Shown here piece after piece: positions 36,526-46,127 of a DNA stretch of 64,000 nt. Under the pieces are notes generated by a model. It made no database searches. It saw only the letters and a program-made list of their open reading frames with translations, and was not told the DNA's origin. The translations under genes and the position numbers were made by a program. The stretch spans positions 124,001 to 188,000 of the forward strand of contig JAVEYG010000002.1 of NCBI GenBank assembly GCA_034003625.1, read 5' to 3'. Each line of letters starts with the position of its first letter. The first letter of the stretch is position 1. This stretch comes from GWE2-42-39 sp034003625. Its GTDB lineage: Bacteria; Bacteroidota; Bacteroidia; Bacteroidales; Prolixibacteraceae.

Positions 36526-37761
36526 TTATTTCCTGTTTTTCAACTCTTTCAGCCTTTGCAGCAGGGTTGGGTGCGAATAATGAAAAAACACATAAGCAGG
36601 GTGGGGGCGGAGGTTGCTCAGGTTTTTTACCGATAGTTTTTTTAAGGCCGAAGCCAATGGTTCAGCAGCAAAGTTTTCAGCAGCGAACGCATCGGCCTGG
36701 TATTCGTTTTTACGCGACAGGACATTCATTCCCAACCCAATGATGGTTGAAAGCGGCGAGTAAAGCACGCCAAAAGCAACCAGCCCGATATGAAAACTCG
36801 GTTCAGCAACGCCTAATGCGCCCGAAAGCGCCGGACTGCCAACCAGCAGTGAAAAGACATACAACATCAACCCGGCTTGCAGGATGCCCAGCAACAAACT
36901 GCTTACAATGTGTTTCTTTTTATAGTGTCCGATTTCATGCGCCAGCACGGCCACCAGTTCGTCGGTGGTAAGGTCGGCAATCAGCGTATCATACAAAACC
37001 ACCCGTTTTTTTGCGCCCAGTCCGGTAAAATACGCGTTTGCCCTGGTCGAGCGTTTCGACCCGTCGATCACGAAAATGTTATCGAGTTTGAAGCCTGTTT
37101 TTTCTGCAAAACTGTTGATGGCCTGTTTCAGTTCCCCGTCTTCGAGCGGCGTTTGTTTGTTGAACAACGGCACGATCAGGTTGGAGTAAAACATGGCCAT
37201 AAAAACAGAAAAGCCGCTAATTACCAGCCACACGTACACCCAAAACCAACCGGTGGTTTTTAGGTAGATAAAAACCACCAGCGCCAGTATCCCTCCCCCG
37301 ATCAGTGCCCCCAGGAACCAGCCTTTCAGTTTGTCGAGCACAAATGTTTTGGGAGTTGTTTTGTTGAAGCCGAAACGTTCTTCTATCGAGAAAGTATCGT
37401 ATGCCGAAAACGGTGTGTTCAAAATGTCGGATGCCAGCATCAGGATTCCGAAGAAAATAAGGGCAATTATTATCGGATTGCCGGAGATGCCGCGTGCGAC
37501 CTGGTCGACAAAAGCAAAACCACCAAGCAGGAACATCAACATGATCAGTATAAAACTGAATGAGTTAGTGAGCATCGAAAAGCGATGGTTGGTTTTCTCG
37601 TAAGCCTGCTGTGTACGGTACTTTTCTTCATCGTAAATACCTTTTACCTCGTCGGGCAGCGTTTCGCTCCAGCGGGTCGTGTTCAGGTAATCGAGAAAAC
37701 GTTCAAGAACAAAATCAAAGACGAGAAGGCCAATAATAATGAAGTAGATCGTTTGTTCCAT
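36526..37761 (-). CDS. M48 family metallopeptidase (Ste24/CAAX protease-like)
   Basis: A 411-residue membrane protease from ATG 37761 (MEQTIYFIIIGLLVFDFVLE); the frame starts 14 codons earlier but that adds a poor start. It has several membrane segments, the zinc motif LAHEIGHYKKKH (HExxH), the third ligand region NEYQADAFAAENFA, and the Ste24-specific PFSAYDTFSIEERFGFNKTTP. Bacterial members degrade misfolded or damaged membrane proteins; prenylated substrates do not apply in bacteria. It ends convergently with pabC and is downstream of the nucleoside kinase by about 40 bases, so it is probably in the same transcript. Confidence 0.92.
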   Translation of the reverse strand: MEQTIYFIIIGLLVFDFVLERFLDYLNTTRWSETLPDEVKGIYDEEKYRTQQAYEKTNHRFSMLTNSFSFILIMLMFLLGGFAFVDQVARGISGNPIIIALIFFGILMLASDILNTPFSAYDTFSIEERFGFNKTTPKTFVLDKLKGWFLGALIGGGILALVVFIYLKTTGWFWVYVWLVISGFSVFMAMFYSNLIVPLFNKQTPLEDGELKQAINSFAEKTGFKLDNIFVIDGSKRSTRANAYFTGLGAKKRVVLYDTLIADLTTDELVAVLAHEIGHYKKKHIVSSLLLGILQAGLMLYVFSLLVGSPALSGALGVAEPSFHIGLVAFGVLYSPLSTIIGLGMNVLSRKNEYQADAFAAENFAAEPLASALKKLSVKNLSNLRPHPAYVFFHYSHPTLLQRLKELKNRK

Positions 37762-37799
37762 ATCTGTAAAATAAAAATCAAAAGAGATGAAAAAATATA

Positions 37800-39464
37800 T
37801 CAATAACTAAAACTACTGCCCCCCAGAAATTCGCGGATCACCGACGTTGGCGGAATTTCAGAATCGTCGATGGTGTGGAAATACGACATGAATTTCAGCA
37901 AACGGTTGGTTTCGCTATATTCGGGCATACATTCAGGAACTGATTTCAGAAGTGGTTCGGCATACTTTTTCAGCACGGCCAGTTCGTAAATCAGGGCCGA
38001 ATTGAACATGATGTCGGCATTCTCCTGGTACGGAAATATGTTTTTTTCTTCTCCTTTTCGTACGCTTGGCCAGCGGCGAATGGTATCGGCAGCAGAATAG
38101 CCGCGGTATTTGGCGTCGCGGATCATCCGGCGGATCAACCGGTTGTCGGTGGTGGGTATATAATTGTGGTCGTCGAAAGATATCTGGGTGAGCGCCGATA
38201 AGAAAATTTTGAAGGTATTTTCGGGTTTGATATGCGGGACCAAGTTGGGGTTCATGCCATGAATGCCTTCCACGATCAATATATCGTTGCTGCTCAGCTT
38301 TAATTTTTTTCCGGAACGGGAGCGCCTTCCATGCCCAAAATCGAACCTCGGAAGTTCAACTTCTTTTTCGTCAAATAATTCGAGTACCTGCTTGTTGAAG
38401 TATTCAATATCAATAGCTTGCAGTGATTCAAAGTCGTATTCCCCGTACTCATCAAGCGGTGTTTTTTCGCGGTCCACGAAATAGTCGTCAAGCGAGATCA
38501 TGTACGGATGTATCCCGTTCACAGCTAACTGCACCGAAAGCCGTTTGCTGAAGGTGGTTTTTCCTGATGCCGACGGCCCGGCAATCAGCACCATTTTTAC
38601 CTGGTTTTTTCGTGCGGAGATCATATTGGCTATCTCGGCCACTTTTTTTTCGTGAAGCGCTTCCGATATTTTGAGGATGTCGCCGCTGCGGCCTTTTTCC
38701 GTGAAACTGTTCAGGTTGCTGATATTGGATACATTCAGGATTTCGGCCCAGTCTTTGTGTTCCTGGAAAATTCCAAACAATTTGTCCTGCCTGAATACTT
38801 TCCGGAGTTTTGAGAAGTCGCTTTGTCTGGGTACCCGTACCAGTATCCCGTCGTAATGTGCAGCCAACCCGTAATTCCTGATATACCCTGTTGAAGGGAG
38901 CAGATGCCCGTAGAAATAATTGGCATAGCCTTTCAGAAAGTTCACGTAACTGAATAAAGTTCCTTGTTGACTGAACAGGCGGGCTTTGTTGTACAGGCCC
39001 TGTCCCTGCAATATCTCTACTGCTTCATTGGTCGGGATGCCTTTTTTTTGGAAAGGGAGGTCGTCGGCAATCAACTGGTCCATCTCCGCTTTGATGGCAA
39101 ACACATCCGACTCGGTGATGACCCGGTCTAAACCTTCCAGCTCGCAATAAAAGCCATTCGATATGCCGTGCATGATTTTCAGCCTAACCGATGGAAACAC
39201 CTCCCGGATTGCCACATAAAGAATAAACAGAACAGACCGAACGTACAGCCGGACGCCATCCGGATGGGAATAATCGATGAAGCGGATGTTTTTCGATTTC
39301 ACTACAGCAAATGAAAGCTCTTTTACCTTATGGTTGACCAGCGCCCCGCAAACGGGATTATCCAATTTTATCTGAAGGTCGTTTTTTATCTCTTCCAATG
39401 TGATGCCCAACGGGTATTCTTTTTTTTGCCCGTTGTTCTCACAAAATATTTCAATGGTCTTCAT
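37800..39464 (-). CDS. Nucleoside (uridine-type) kinase with TGS and tRNA-synthetase-like domains
   Basis: A 554-residue fusion. Residues 1-~65 resemble a TGS domain and ~65-250 the second additional domain of threonyl-tRNA synthetase (for example FYCELEGLDRVITESD). From about 285 a P-loop uridine kinase-like domain follows: VLIAGPSASGKTTFSKRLS (Walker A), ISLDDYFVDREKTPLDEYG and ILIVEGIHGMNP, ending with IPPTSVIREFLGGSSF. It probably phosphorylates a nucleoside or small metabolite. The fusion layout is characteristic for Bacteroidota and some clostridia. The N-terminal domains may bind RNA or nucleotides as regulators (inference). Confidence 0.88.
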   Translation of the reverse strand: MKTIEIFCENNGQKKEYPLGITLEEIKNDLQIKLDNPVCGALVNHKVKELSFAVVKSKNIRFIDYSHPDGVRLYVRSVLFILYVAIREVFPSVRLKIMHGISNGFYCELEGLDRVITESDVFAIKAEMDQLIADDLPFQKKGIPTNEAVEILQGQGLYNKARLFSQQGTLFSYVNFLKGYANYFYGHLLPSTGYIRNYGLAAHYDGILVRVPRQSDFSKLRKVFRQDKLFGIFQEHKDWAEILNVSNISNLNSFTEKGRSGDILKISEALHEKKVAEIANMISARKNQVKMVLIAGPSASGKTTFSKRLSVQLAVNGIHPYMISLDDYFVDREKTPLDEYGEYDFESLQAIDIEYFNKQVLELFDEKEVELPRFDFGHGRRSRSGKKLKLSSNDILIVEGIHGMNPNLVPHIKPENTFKIFLSALTQISFDDHNYIPTTDNRLIRRMIRDAKYRGYSAADTIRRWPSVRKGEEKNIFPYQENADIMFNSALIYELAVLKKYAEPLLKSVPECMPEYSETNRLLKFMSYFHTIDDSEIPPTSVIREFLGGSSFSY

Positions 39465-39560
39465 GTTCTATAGGTTTTCTGTTCGTTTTTACTAATTTAT
39501 TTCCGCAGATAAAACTTTCAATTCTGTTTTTTCAAATATGGCTACACCTGATCCTAAGGG

Positions 39561-39581
39561 ATGCCGAAACAAGTTCGGCAT
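39561..39581 (+). repeat. Short palindrome in the uvrA/kinase gap
   Basis: ATGCCGAA and TTCGGCAT pair perfectly around a 5-base loop (ACAAG). The surrounding text (GGGATGCCGAAACAAGTTCGG then CATGACGC) looks like a dispersed small repeat rather than a terminator, as no T-run follows. Only one copy is in the window. Confidence 0.4.
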
Positions 39582-39695
39582 GACGCTTCTTTGTATTTTC
39601 ACGACACGACGAGGGTCTGTTTTTCAAAAATAAGGTTTTCGGGACGAATCCATTCAAAAAGCCCGGAAATTGTTAGGGGAATCGTAATTCGTAAC

Positions 39696-42557
39696 TTATC
39701 TCAGTTCTTCTTTTAAATACGTTGAGGTATACGAACGTTTATCCTGCACAATCTCTTCCGGTGAACCAAAACAGAGTACCTGTCCGCCTTCGCGGCCACC
39801 TTCCGGCCCCAGGTCGATGATGTGGTCGGCCACTTTAATCACGTCCATGTTGTGTTCGATGACGATTACTGTGTTGCCGCGGTCAACTAATTTATTCAGC
39901 ACTTCGAGCAGCACACGGATATCTTCAAAATGAAGGCCGGTAGTTGGTTCATCCAGGATATAAAGGGTTTGTCCGGTATCTTTTTTCGCCAGCTCGGCAG
40001 CCAGTTTCACCCGTTGCGACTCGCCGCCCGACAGCGTGGTCGACGATTGTCCCAGGGTGATGTAACCCAGCCCTACCTCCTGAATAGTTTTCAGCTTGTG
40101 GGCAATAGACGGGATACTTTCAAAAAAATCGACGCCCTGGTTAATGGTCATATCCAGCACATCGCTGATCGATTTGCCTTTGTAGCGCACCTCCAGCGTT
40201 TCGCGGTTGTAGCGCCGCCCATTGCAACTGTCGCAATGCACATATACATCGGGCAGAAAATTCATCTCAATCAGTTTCATGCCGCCTCCCTGGCATTCTT
40301 CGCATCGCCCGCCTTTTACGTTAAATGAGAACCTTCCCGGCTTGTAGCCGCGTATTTTTGCCTCCGGAAGCTGGGCAAACAGGTCGCGTATCTCGGAAAA
40401 CACGCCGGTGTAGGTTACCGGGTTCGAGCGCGGGGTGCGCCCCAGCGGCGACTGGTCGACCTGCACTACTTTATCGACATTTTTCAATCCTGAAATTTTC
40501 TCGTACGGAAGCGGGTCTTTTACACTTTTGTAAAAATGCTGGCTCAAAATGGGCTGCAAGGTACCGTTGATGAGGCTCGACTTGCCACTTCCCGAAACGC
40601 CCGTCACGCAAACCAGTTTTCCAAGGGGAAATTCAACCGTTACGTTTTTCAGGTTGTTGCCCGTGCAGTTGATCAGTTTGATCGATTTGCCATTGCCTTC
40701 CCGCCGTTTCTCCGGAACTGCTATTTCTCGTTTTCCGTTCAGGTAATCGGCAGTGAGGGTACCGGCTTTCAGTATCTTATCCGGGGTTCCGGCAGCCACC
40801 ACTTCTCCGCCATGCCTTCCGGCGTATGGCCCCATGTCGATCACGTAATCGGCATGAAGCATCATGTCTTTGTCGTGCTCTACCACGATGACCGAATTGC
40901 CCGTGTCGCGCAACTGTACCAGCGAATTGATCAGTCGCAGGTTGTCGCGGTGGTGCAGCCCGATGCTGGGCTCATCGAGGATGTACAGCACATTCACTAA
41001 TTGCGAACCAATTTGCGTGGCCAGCCGGATGCGTTGCGACTCGCCGCCCGAAAGCGTTTGCGAAGTGCGGTCGAGCGACAGGTAGGTCAATCCCACATCG
41101 ACCATAAACCCAATGCGGTCGCGTATTTCCTTGATCACCTCCACACCTATTTTGCGTTGCCGGTCGGTGAGCCGTTCTTCAACACCGTTGAGCCAACCAC
41201 TCAACTCGGTGATGTCCATCTGCGCCAGTTCCGAAATATTTTTTCCGTCGATTTTAAAATGAAGCGATTCTTTTTTCAGGCGCTGTCCCCGACAAACCGG
41301 ACAGGTGATGGTTTTCACAAACTGGTCGGCCCACTTTTGCGCTTTTTTCGACGGGTTATCGTCTTTTTGGTTGTCGATGTATTTTACCACTCCCTCGTAG
41401 CTCATCATGTAATTGACCGATGAGCCGAGCGGCGAATTTTTTAGTTGAATGCGTTCGTTGGTGCCGTACAAAACTGCATCCAACCCTTCCTCCGGGATTT
41501 CGGCAATGGGCGTTTTCAGGCTAAATCCGAATTTTTCCGACAAGGCCTCAATCTGCCAGAAGATTAATGAATTCTTATGTGGTCCCAAAGGCGCTATTCC
41601 TCCCTGCGCAATACTTTTCGTGTTGTCGGGAATAATTTTTTCGAGGTCGATTTCCGTAATACGGCCCAGTCCCGAACATTTCGGGCAAGCGCCCTGCGGC
41701 GAATTAAACGAGAAATTATGGGGCGCCGGTTCAGGGTACGAAATGCCCGTGGTCGGGCACATCAACTGGCGGCTGTAATATTTTACTTCTTTCGAATCGT
41801 GGTCCATGACCATGGTGATGCCGCCGCCGTTCTTCATGGCGGTCTGCACCGACTCTTTCAGTCGTTTTTCACCGGCTTCGTCTACCACCAGCCGGTCGAT
41901 CACCATTTCGATAAAGTGGTTTTTGTAACGGTCGACCCGCATAACCGGCGTTATTTCAGTCACTTCTCCGTCAATTCGGGCATACAAAAAACCTTTTTTA
42001 CGGATTTGCTCAAACAGTTCGCGATAATGCCCTTTTCGGCCTTTTACTACCGGGGCCAGCACCAGGATGCGTTTTCCGGCAAATGAAGTTTTGATAAGGC
42101 GGAGAATCTGGTCGTCGGTATATTTCACCATCTTTTCGCCCGTGTGGTACGAATAGGCCTCGCCGGCCCGGGCATACAAAAGGCGCAGAAAGTCGTAAAT
42201 CTCGGTGACCGTGCCCACCGTTGAGCGCGGGTTTTTATTGGTCGTTTTCTGTTCGATGGAAATCACCGGGCTAAGCCCCGTAATTTTGTCTACATCGGGG
42301 CGTTCCATGTTGCCCAAAAACGAGCGGGCATAGGCCGAAAAAGTCTCAATATATCGGCGCTGCCCTTCGGCATAAATGGTATCGAAAGCCAGCGATGATT
42401 TGCCGCTGCCGCTCAAACCGGTGATGACCGTCAGTTTGTTGCGGGGAATCTCTACGTTGATATTTTGCAAATTATGTACACGTGCCCCATGTACCACGAT
42501 CTTTTCTTCGCTTTCCGCTATTTCCTGATCGAATGCCTCACTATTTTCTTTATACAT
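39696..42557 (-). CDS. uvrA: Excinuclease ABC subunit A
   Basis: A 953-residue DNA damage recognition ATPase of nucleotide excision repair. It has two ABC modules: Walker A GLSGSGKSSLAFDT and GVSGSGKSSLINGT, signatures LSGGESQRIRLATQIGSQL and LSGGESQRVKLA, Walker B LYILDEPSIGLH and LYILDEPTTGLH. It also has the zinc modules CPKCSGLG..CPVCRGQR and CEECQGGG..CDSCNGRR. The length matches bacterial UvrA. It is a monocistronic-looking gene 16 bases after the lytic transglycosylase gene on the same strand. Its upstream neighbour does not indicate SOS control and no LexA box was recognised. Confidence 0.97.
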   Translation of the reverse strand: MYKENSEAFDQEIAESEEKIVVHGARVHNLQNINVEIPRNKLTVITGLSGSGKSSLAFDTIYAEGQRRYIETFSAYARSFLGNMERPDVDKITGLSPVISIEQKTTNKNPRSTVGTVTEIYDFLRLLYARAGEAYSYHTGEKMVKYTDDQILRLIKTSFAGKRILVLAPVVKGRKGHYRELFEQIRKKGFLYARIDGEVTEITPVMRVDRYKNHFIEMVIDRLVVDEAGEKRLKESVQTAMKNGGGITMVMDHDSKEVKYYSRQLMCPTTGISYPEPAPHNFSFNSPQGACPKCSGLGRITEIDLEKIIPDNTKSIAQGGIAPLGPHKNSLIFWQIEALSEKFGFSLKTPIAEIPEEGLDAVLYGTNERIQLKNSPLGSSVNYMMSYEGVVKYIDNQKDDNPSKKAQKWADQFVKTITCPVCRGQRLKKESLHFKIDGKNISELAQMDITELSGWLNGVEERLTDRQRKIGVEVIKEIRDRIGFMVDVGLTYLSLDRTSQTLSGGESQRIRLATQIGSQLVNVLYILDEPSIGLHHRDNLRLINSLVQLRDTGNSVIVVEHDKDMMLHADYVIDMGPYAGRHGGEVVAAGTPDKILKAGTLTADYLNGKREIAVPEKRREGNGKSIKLINCTGNNLKNVTVEFPLGKLVCVTGVSGSGKSSLINGTLQPILSQHFYKSVKDPLPYEKISGLKNVDKVVQVDQSPLGRTPRSNPVTYTGVFSEIRDLFAQLPEAKIRGYKPGRFSFNVKGGRCEECQGGGMKLIEMNFLPDVYVHCDSCNGRRYNRETLEVRYKGKSISDVLDMTINQGVDFFESIPSIAHKLKTIQEVGLGYITLGQSSTTLSGGESQRVKLAAELAKKDTGQTLYILDEPTTGLHFEDIRVLLEVLNKLVDRGNTVIVIEHNMDVIKVADHIIDLGPEGGREGGQVLCFGSPEEIVQDKRSYTSTYLKEELR

Positions 42558-42573
42558 GATTTTTACAACAAAC

Positions 42574-43494
42574 TTATTTCAGAACAGGAATTTTCACCTG
42601 ATAGGTTTTTCCTGAGGGGTTGGTTAAATACGATTCGCGCAGCCAGGGATTGAACTGTTTCAGCATTTTATAGCTGATGCTGTGCTGTTTTGCAAAATCG
42701 GCAAAATTCGGCACAGCTCCTGTTATGCCAATCGTTTTGGTTTCGATGACCGGGTATTTCTCTTTGTCCGGAACCTGGAACCCGTATTTTTCGGGATTCT
42801 CCATAATAATTTTTAGCGCCATGATACGGAATACATAACGAGCTGTTTCTTCGCCCAGCAGCAAATCGTAATATCCGTTTGTTTTTTGCCGCTCTGCCTG
42901 ATTGCTGATGAAGCTGCGCCCGGCATTGTACGAAGCAGCTACCAGCGCCCAACTCCCGTATTTCTGATACGATTCGAGCAGGTATTTACAGGCGGCCGCC
43001 GTAGTTTTTTCGATGTGATAACGTTCGTCTACTTCCTTGTTGATCTCCAGTCCGTATTCGGTTGCAGTGTTTTTCATAAACTGCCAAAGACCAACAGCCC
43101 CGGCTGGAGAAACGGCGCGTTCGTCGAAATTACTCTCCGCCAGACAAAGATATTTGAAGTCGGCAGGCACGCCGTTTTCTTTTAAAATTGGGTCGATAAT
43201 GGAAAAATAGCGGGGCGCCATTTTCAGGAAACGAATGGTTTGCGAATGAAAATAGGCATTGCTCAGCAATTCGCGGTCGAGGCTTTCTGTCACATCAAAG
43301 CGTTCGAGCGGCACCTGTTCGCCGGCAAAATTCAGTTCCTCCGGAAGAGGCACCGAACCGTAAAAAAATTCTTCGCCGGTTTGCAGTTGCTCTTGTTTGC
43401 ACCCGTTTTTTAATCCTGAGAAAGCAAGAAACAGTACAAAAAGACCTGTCAAAAGAACGATTCCCGGTAGTATTTTCAATGTTTTTACGCTCAT
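42574..43494 (-). CDS. Lytic transglycosylase, MltD/SLT type
   Basis: A 306-residue protein with a signal/lipoprotein-like N terminus (LPGIVLLTGLFVLFLAFSGLKNGC; the Cys follows a Gly and not the perfect lipobox). The goose-lysozyme-like SLT domain has the catalytic Glu in YLCLAESNFDERAVSPAGAVGLWQFM, TATEYGL, and VAASYNAGRSFI. The C-terminal ~60 residues (GAVPNFADFAKQHSISYKML) resemble a degenerate LysM module binding peptidoglycan. It cuts the glycan chain with 1,6-anhydro product formation. The uvrA gene follows 16 bases later. Confidence 0.9.
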   Translation of the reverse strand: MSVKTLKILPGIVLLTGLFVLFLAFSGLKNGCKQEQLQTGEEFFYGSVPLPEELNFAGEQVPLERFDVTESLDRELLSNAYFHSQTIRFLKMAPRYFSIIDPILKENGVPADFKYLCLAESNFDERAVSPAGAVGLWQFMKNTATEYGLEINKEVDERYHIEKTTAAACKYLLESYQKYGSWALVAASYNAGRSFISNQAERQKTNGYYDLLLGEETARYVFRIMALKIIMENPEKYGFQVPDKEKYPVIETKTIGITGAVPNFADFAKQHSISYKMLKQFNPWLRESYLTNPSGKTYQVKIPVLK

Positions 43495-43605
43495 ATTTTA
43501 TGGTTCAAAAATTCACAATCGACAAAAATAGCGGAATAAAAATCGCTATTCAACTATCCTGAGGATAAAAACAAAAAAGAGGAAGAAAAGATTGTAAGGT
43601 GAAAA

Positions 43606-44301
43606 TTACCCGTTCAGTCGCACCAGCAGTTCATCGTGGTATTTCCGGCTTACAGGTAAGAGGGTTTCTTTGATTTTGATCTGGTTCCCTTCAATGTATT
43701 CAATTTTTGGCAATGCAACGATGTATGATTTATGAATTCGCAGAAAATGACCGGAAGGTAGTTTTTCTTCGAAAGCTGACAGCGAACCGTAAGCCATCAG
43801 GTTACGGGCAGCGGTATGGATTTTTATGTAATCACCTTGCGCTTCGATATAGAAAATGTCGGACAGATTGATGCGAAACATCTTTTTATCGGCTTTCACC
43901 ATGATGTGGTTGTCGGAGGTTTCGACTGATTTTTCGCTGTGCAGTTTCTCGATTGCCCGGTTGACGGCTTTCAGGAAACGTTCGTAGGAGACCGGTTTCA
44001 GCAGGTAATCCACTGCGTCGAGATCGAAGCCTTCGACGGCATGTTCCGGATAAGCGGTTACAAAGATCACTAAGGGAGGGGCGCTCAGGCTTTTTACCAG
44101 GTTGATACCTGAAAGCCCCGGCATATTAATGTCGAGAAAAACCAGTTGTATCTCATCGTTCAGAATGGCTTCCCTGGCTTGCAACGCATTGGGAAAAACG
44201 CCTTTCAGTCCCAGTTCGGGACAGTTTTCCACGTAGTCTTTCAGGATGTCCTGTGAAAGGGGTTCGTCGTCGGCGATAATACAGTTAATTTTTGTTTTCA
44301 T
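43606..44301 (-). CDS. LytTR-family response regulator
   Basis: A 231-residue regulator: receiver with D11/D12, phosphoacceptor D57 in FLDINMPGLSGI, VIFVTAYPEHAVEGF and LLKPVSYE, followed by a LytTR domain from about residue 130 (IMVKADKKMFRINLSDIFYIEAQGDYI, then AFEEKLPSGHFLRIHKSYIV). The LytTR part is complete and canonical, clearer than in the 9380 copy. Its first 17 bases overlap the end of the LytS kinase gene. It forms a three-gene operon with the kinase and an upstream lipoprotein. Confidence 0.93.
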   Translation of the reverse strand: MKTKINCIIADDEPLSQDILKDYVENCPELGLKGVFPNALQAREAILNDEIQLVFLDINMPGLSGINLVKSLSAPPLVIFVTAYPEHAVEGFDLDAVDYLLKPVSYERFLKAVNRAIEKLHSEKSVETSDNHIMVKADKKMFRINLSDIFYIEAQGDYIKIHTAARNLMAYGSLSAFEEKLPSGHFLRIHKSYIVALPKIEYIEGNQIKIKETLLPVSRKYHDELLVRLNG

Positions 44302-45331
44302 TGGTCAGCCTGATTTCTATTTTTACCTCGTAGGTTGATTTTGAATCATTTATTTCCAATCGGTAACGGTCGTTGTACAATAGTTCGAGCCGCTTTTTTA
44401 CATTGGCCATGCCTACGCCGCGGTATTTGCTTTTTTCCCTGAATCCGGATTTTTCTTTGTTGTTTTTTATCCGGAAATAAATGCTTTCACGGCGTCCCAC
44501 TAAGTTGATGTCGATCAGTTCTTCGTTTGTTTGGGGCAGGCCGTGCTTAAAACTGTTCTCAATGAAAGGGATGAACAGTAGCGGGGCAATTCTCTGATTG
44601 CCGATTTCTCCTTCGATCACCATTTTTACCCTCTCTTTGTTTTGAAGGCGTAATTGCTGTAAACCAACATATTTGCGTATAAATTCAACCTCGCTTTTCA
44701 GATCGGTCTCGTCTTTGTCTGCATCGTAAATAACGTACCGAAGGATGTCGGAAAGTTGCAGGATCACCCCCGGGGTTGCATCATCCTTTTTTCGGGCCAG
44801 CGAATAAATGTTGTTTAAACTGTTGAAAAGGAAATGCGGGTTCAGTTGCGAGCGCAATACTTTTAGTTGGTTTTCGGTGTTTTCCTGCTCCAACTGCTTG
44901 ACCACGAACCAGGCACGCGCCAGTTTGATCAGGGTGGTCAGCAGCAGGAATACAATCAGGTAAAGGGTGATGTCCCAAAAACCGTAATAGGCAATAAAAT
45001 AGAAGCCAGGAAACAGGTAGTCGATCCACTTGTCGAACAATAAAAGATAAAACTCGGCCCCGATAACTATGGTGATGATGACGGCATACGCATACCATGC
45101 GTATTTTTTCCGGGCCAACAACCGGGGAACCAACACCCGCAGGTTGACGTATACCACCAACATCAGGGGCACATGGAACACCAGCGTATAAATAATGTCG
45201 ATCGGTTTCAGTTCGGCAGATACCCGGAGAATATTGACTAAGATCAAAAATGAGAATGCCCAGAACAGAATATGCTGCAAAGCCCTGTTCTTGGCCAGCG
45301 AAATAAGGATATTTTTCAGTCTGCTGATCAC
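44285..45331 (-). CDS. LytS-type sensor histidine kinase
   Basis: A 348-residue kinase with four N-terminal membrane segments (ILFWAFSFLILVNIL, IIYTLVFHVPLMLVV, WYAYAVIITIVIGAEF, FWDITLYLIVFLLLT) and no extracytoplasmic domain. The His_kinase domain has the canonical QLNPHFLFNSLNNIYSLA, FIPFIENSFKHGL and GVGMANVKKRLELLY. It overlaps the lipoprotein gene by four bases upstream and the response regulator by 17 downstream. It probably senses the membrane state or a signal passed by the lipoprotein (inference from the operon). Confidence 0.92.
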   Translation of the reverse strand: MISRLKNILISLAKNRALQHILFWAFSFLILVNILRVSAELKPIDIIYTLVFHVPLMLVVYVNLRVLVPRLLARKKYAWYAYAVIITIVIGAEFYLLLFDKWIDYLFPGFYFIAYYGFWDITLYLIVFLLLTTLIKLARAWFVVKQLEQENTENQLKVLRSQLNPHFLFNSLNNIYSLARKKDDATPGVILQLSDILRYVIYDADKDETDLKSEVEFIRKYVGLQQLRLQNKERVKMVIEGEIGNQRIAPLLFIPFIENSFKHGLPQTNEELIDINLVGRRESIYFRIKNNKEKSGFREKSKYRGVGMANVKKRLELLYNDRYRLEINDSKSTYEVKIEIRLTNENKN

Positions 45332-45945
45332 TTATCTATTTTTTGTAATGCTACATCAAGTCCTTTTTCAAAGGCTTCTGCCGAATTTACATACTTTATT
45401 ACAAATTTCTGAAGTTCCTGCGGTTTTGCCGTTAATAAAATATGGTTCCCGTTATCTTCATGGTGGATACGGATTCGGTTTTCGTGGATCAGGTCTTTCA
45501 GCCAGTCCTGGTTGAACCAGTTGATGTATGCCGAATCTTGTTTCAATTCGAGCTTGGCAAAAGTATGTACCGGGAGTACATGAAAATCGAACAGGCTAAG
45601 GTTGTCGTTGTCAAAATATTCTTCAAGGTAAAAATCAAGGAAATAATGACCGCCTAATCTTATCGCGTGTACCAGTAATTTGGCTTTGCTGAATCCGGCT
45701 TCATCCTTTTCTTTCAGGGTCAGGATGTACGCTTTTTTATTGATATTTCCGGCGGTTTTCTTTCCTTCGTATGGATGTTCAAATTTCCAGACGGATGAAT
45801 CTTTGTCGATCCATTCGCCGGTGAGCAGATCGTTGTCGAACAGGTCTTTCCCGATATACAGCGGGTAAAACGAAAATACGACGCATCCTGAAAAAAGCAA
45901 CAGGAAAAGGGATACAATGGACAGATTCTTCAGTTTCATTGTCAA
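45328..45945 (-). CDS. Hypothetical lipoprotein in a LytS/LytTR operon
   Basis: A 205-residue protein starting at 45945, or at 45939 (MKLKNLSIVSLFLLLFSGC). The lipobox LFSGC marks it for lipid attachment. The mature part has no recognised family; it is rich in aromatic and charged residues with strand-like runs (DSSVWKFEHPYE, LPVHTFAKLELKQDSAYINWF), similar to small beta-rich lipoproteins. It overlaps the kinase gene by four bases, so a role as accessory sensor of that two-component system is plausible but unproven. Confidence 0.8.
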   Translation of the reverse strand: MTMKLKNLSIVSLFLLLFSGCVVFSFYPLYIGKDLFDNDLLTGEWIDKDSSVWKFEHPYEGKKTAGNINKKAYILTLKEKDEAGFSKAKLLVHAIRLGGHYFLDFYLEEYFDNDNLSLFDFHVLPVHTFAKLELKQDSAYINWFNQDWLKDLIHENRIRIHHEDNGNHILLTAKPQELQKFVIKYVNSAEAFEKGLDVALQKIDK

Positions 45946-46127
45946 AATATTTAAAGTTCAAGGTAAAGAAGAAAAACCGGAAAAGCAATTCCAATTTTTT
46001 TCGGCAAACTGATTGGTTTTCTCGCTCTTCCACGGATATTTTACGATGGGATAGGCCGAAAATCAGTTGATGGGAAACAATAAGGTTTCTTTTCTGTTGT
46101 GTGAGGAAACAATTATTTTTCAGAAAA

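Noticed and set aside
39561..39581. Terminator between uvrA and the nucleoside kinase
   Set aside because: The hairpin is not followed by a T-run on either strand; treated as a small palindromic repeat.
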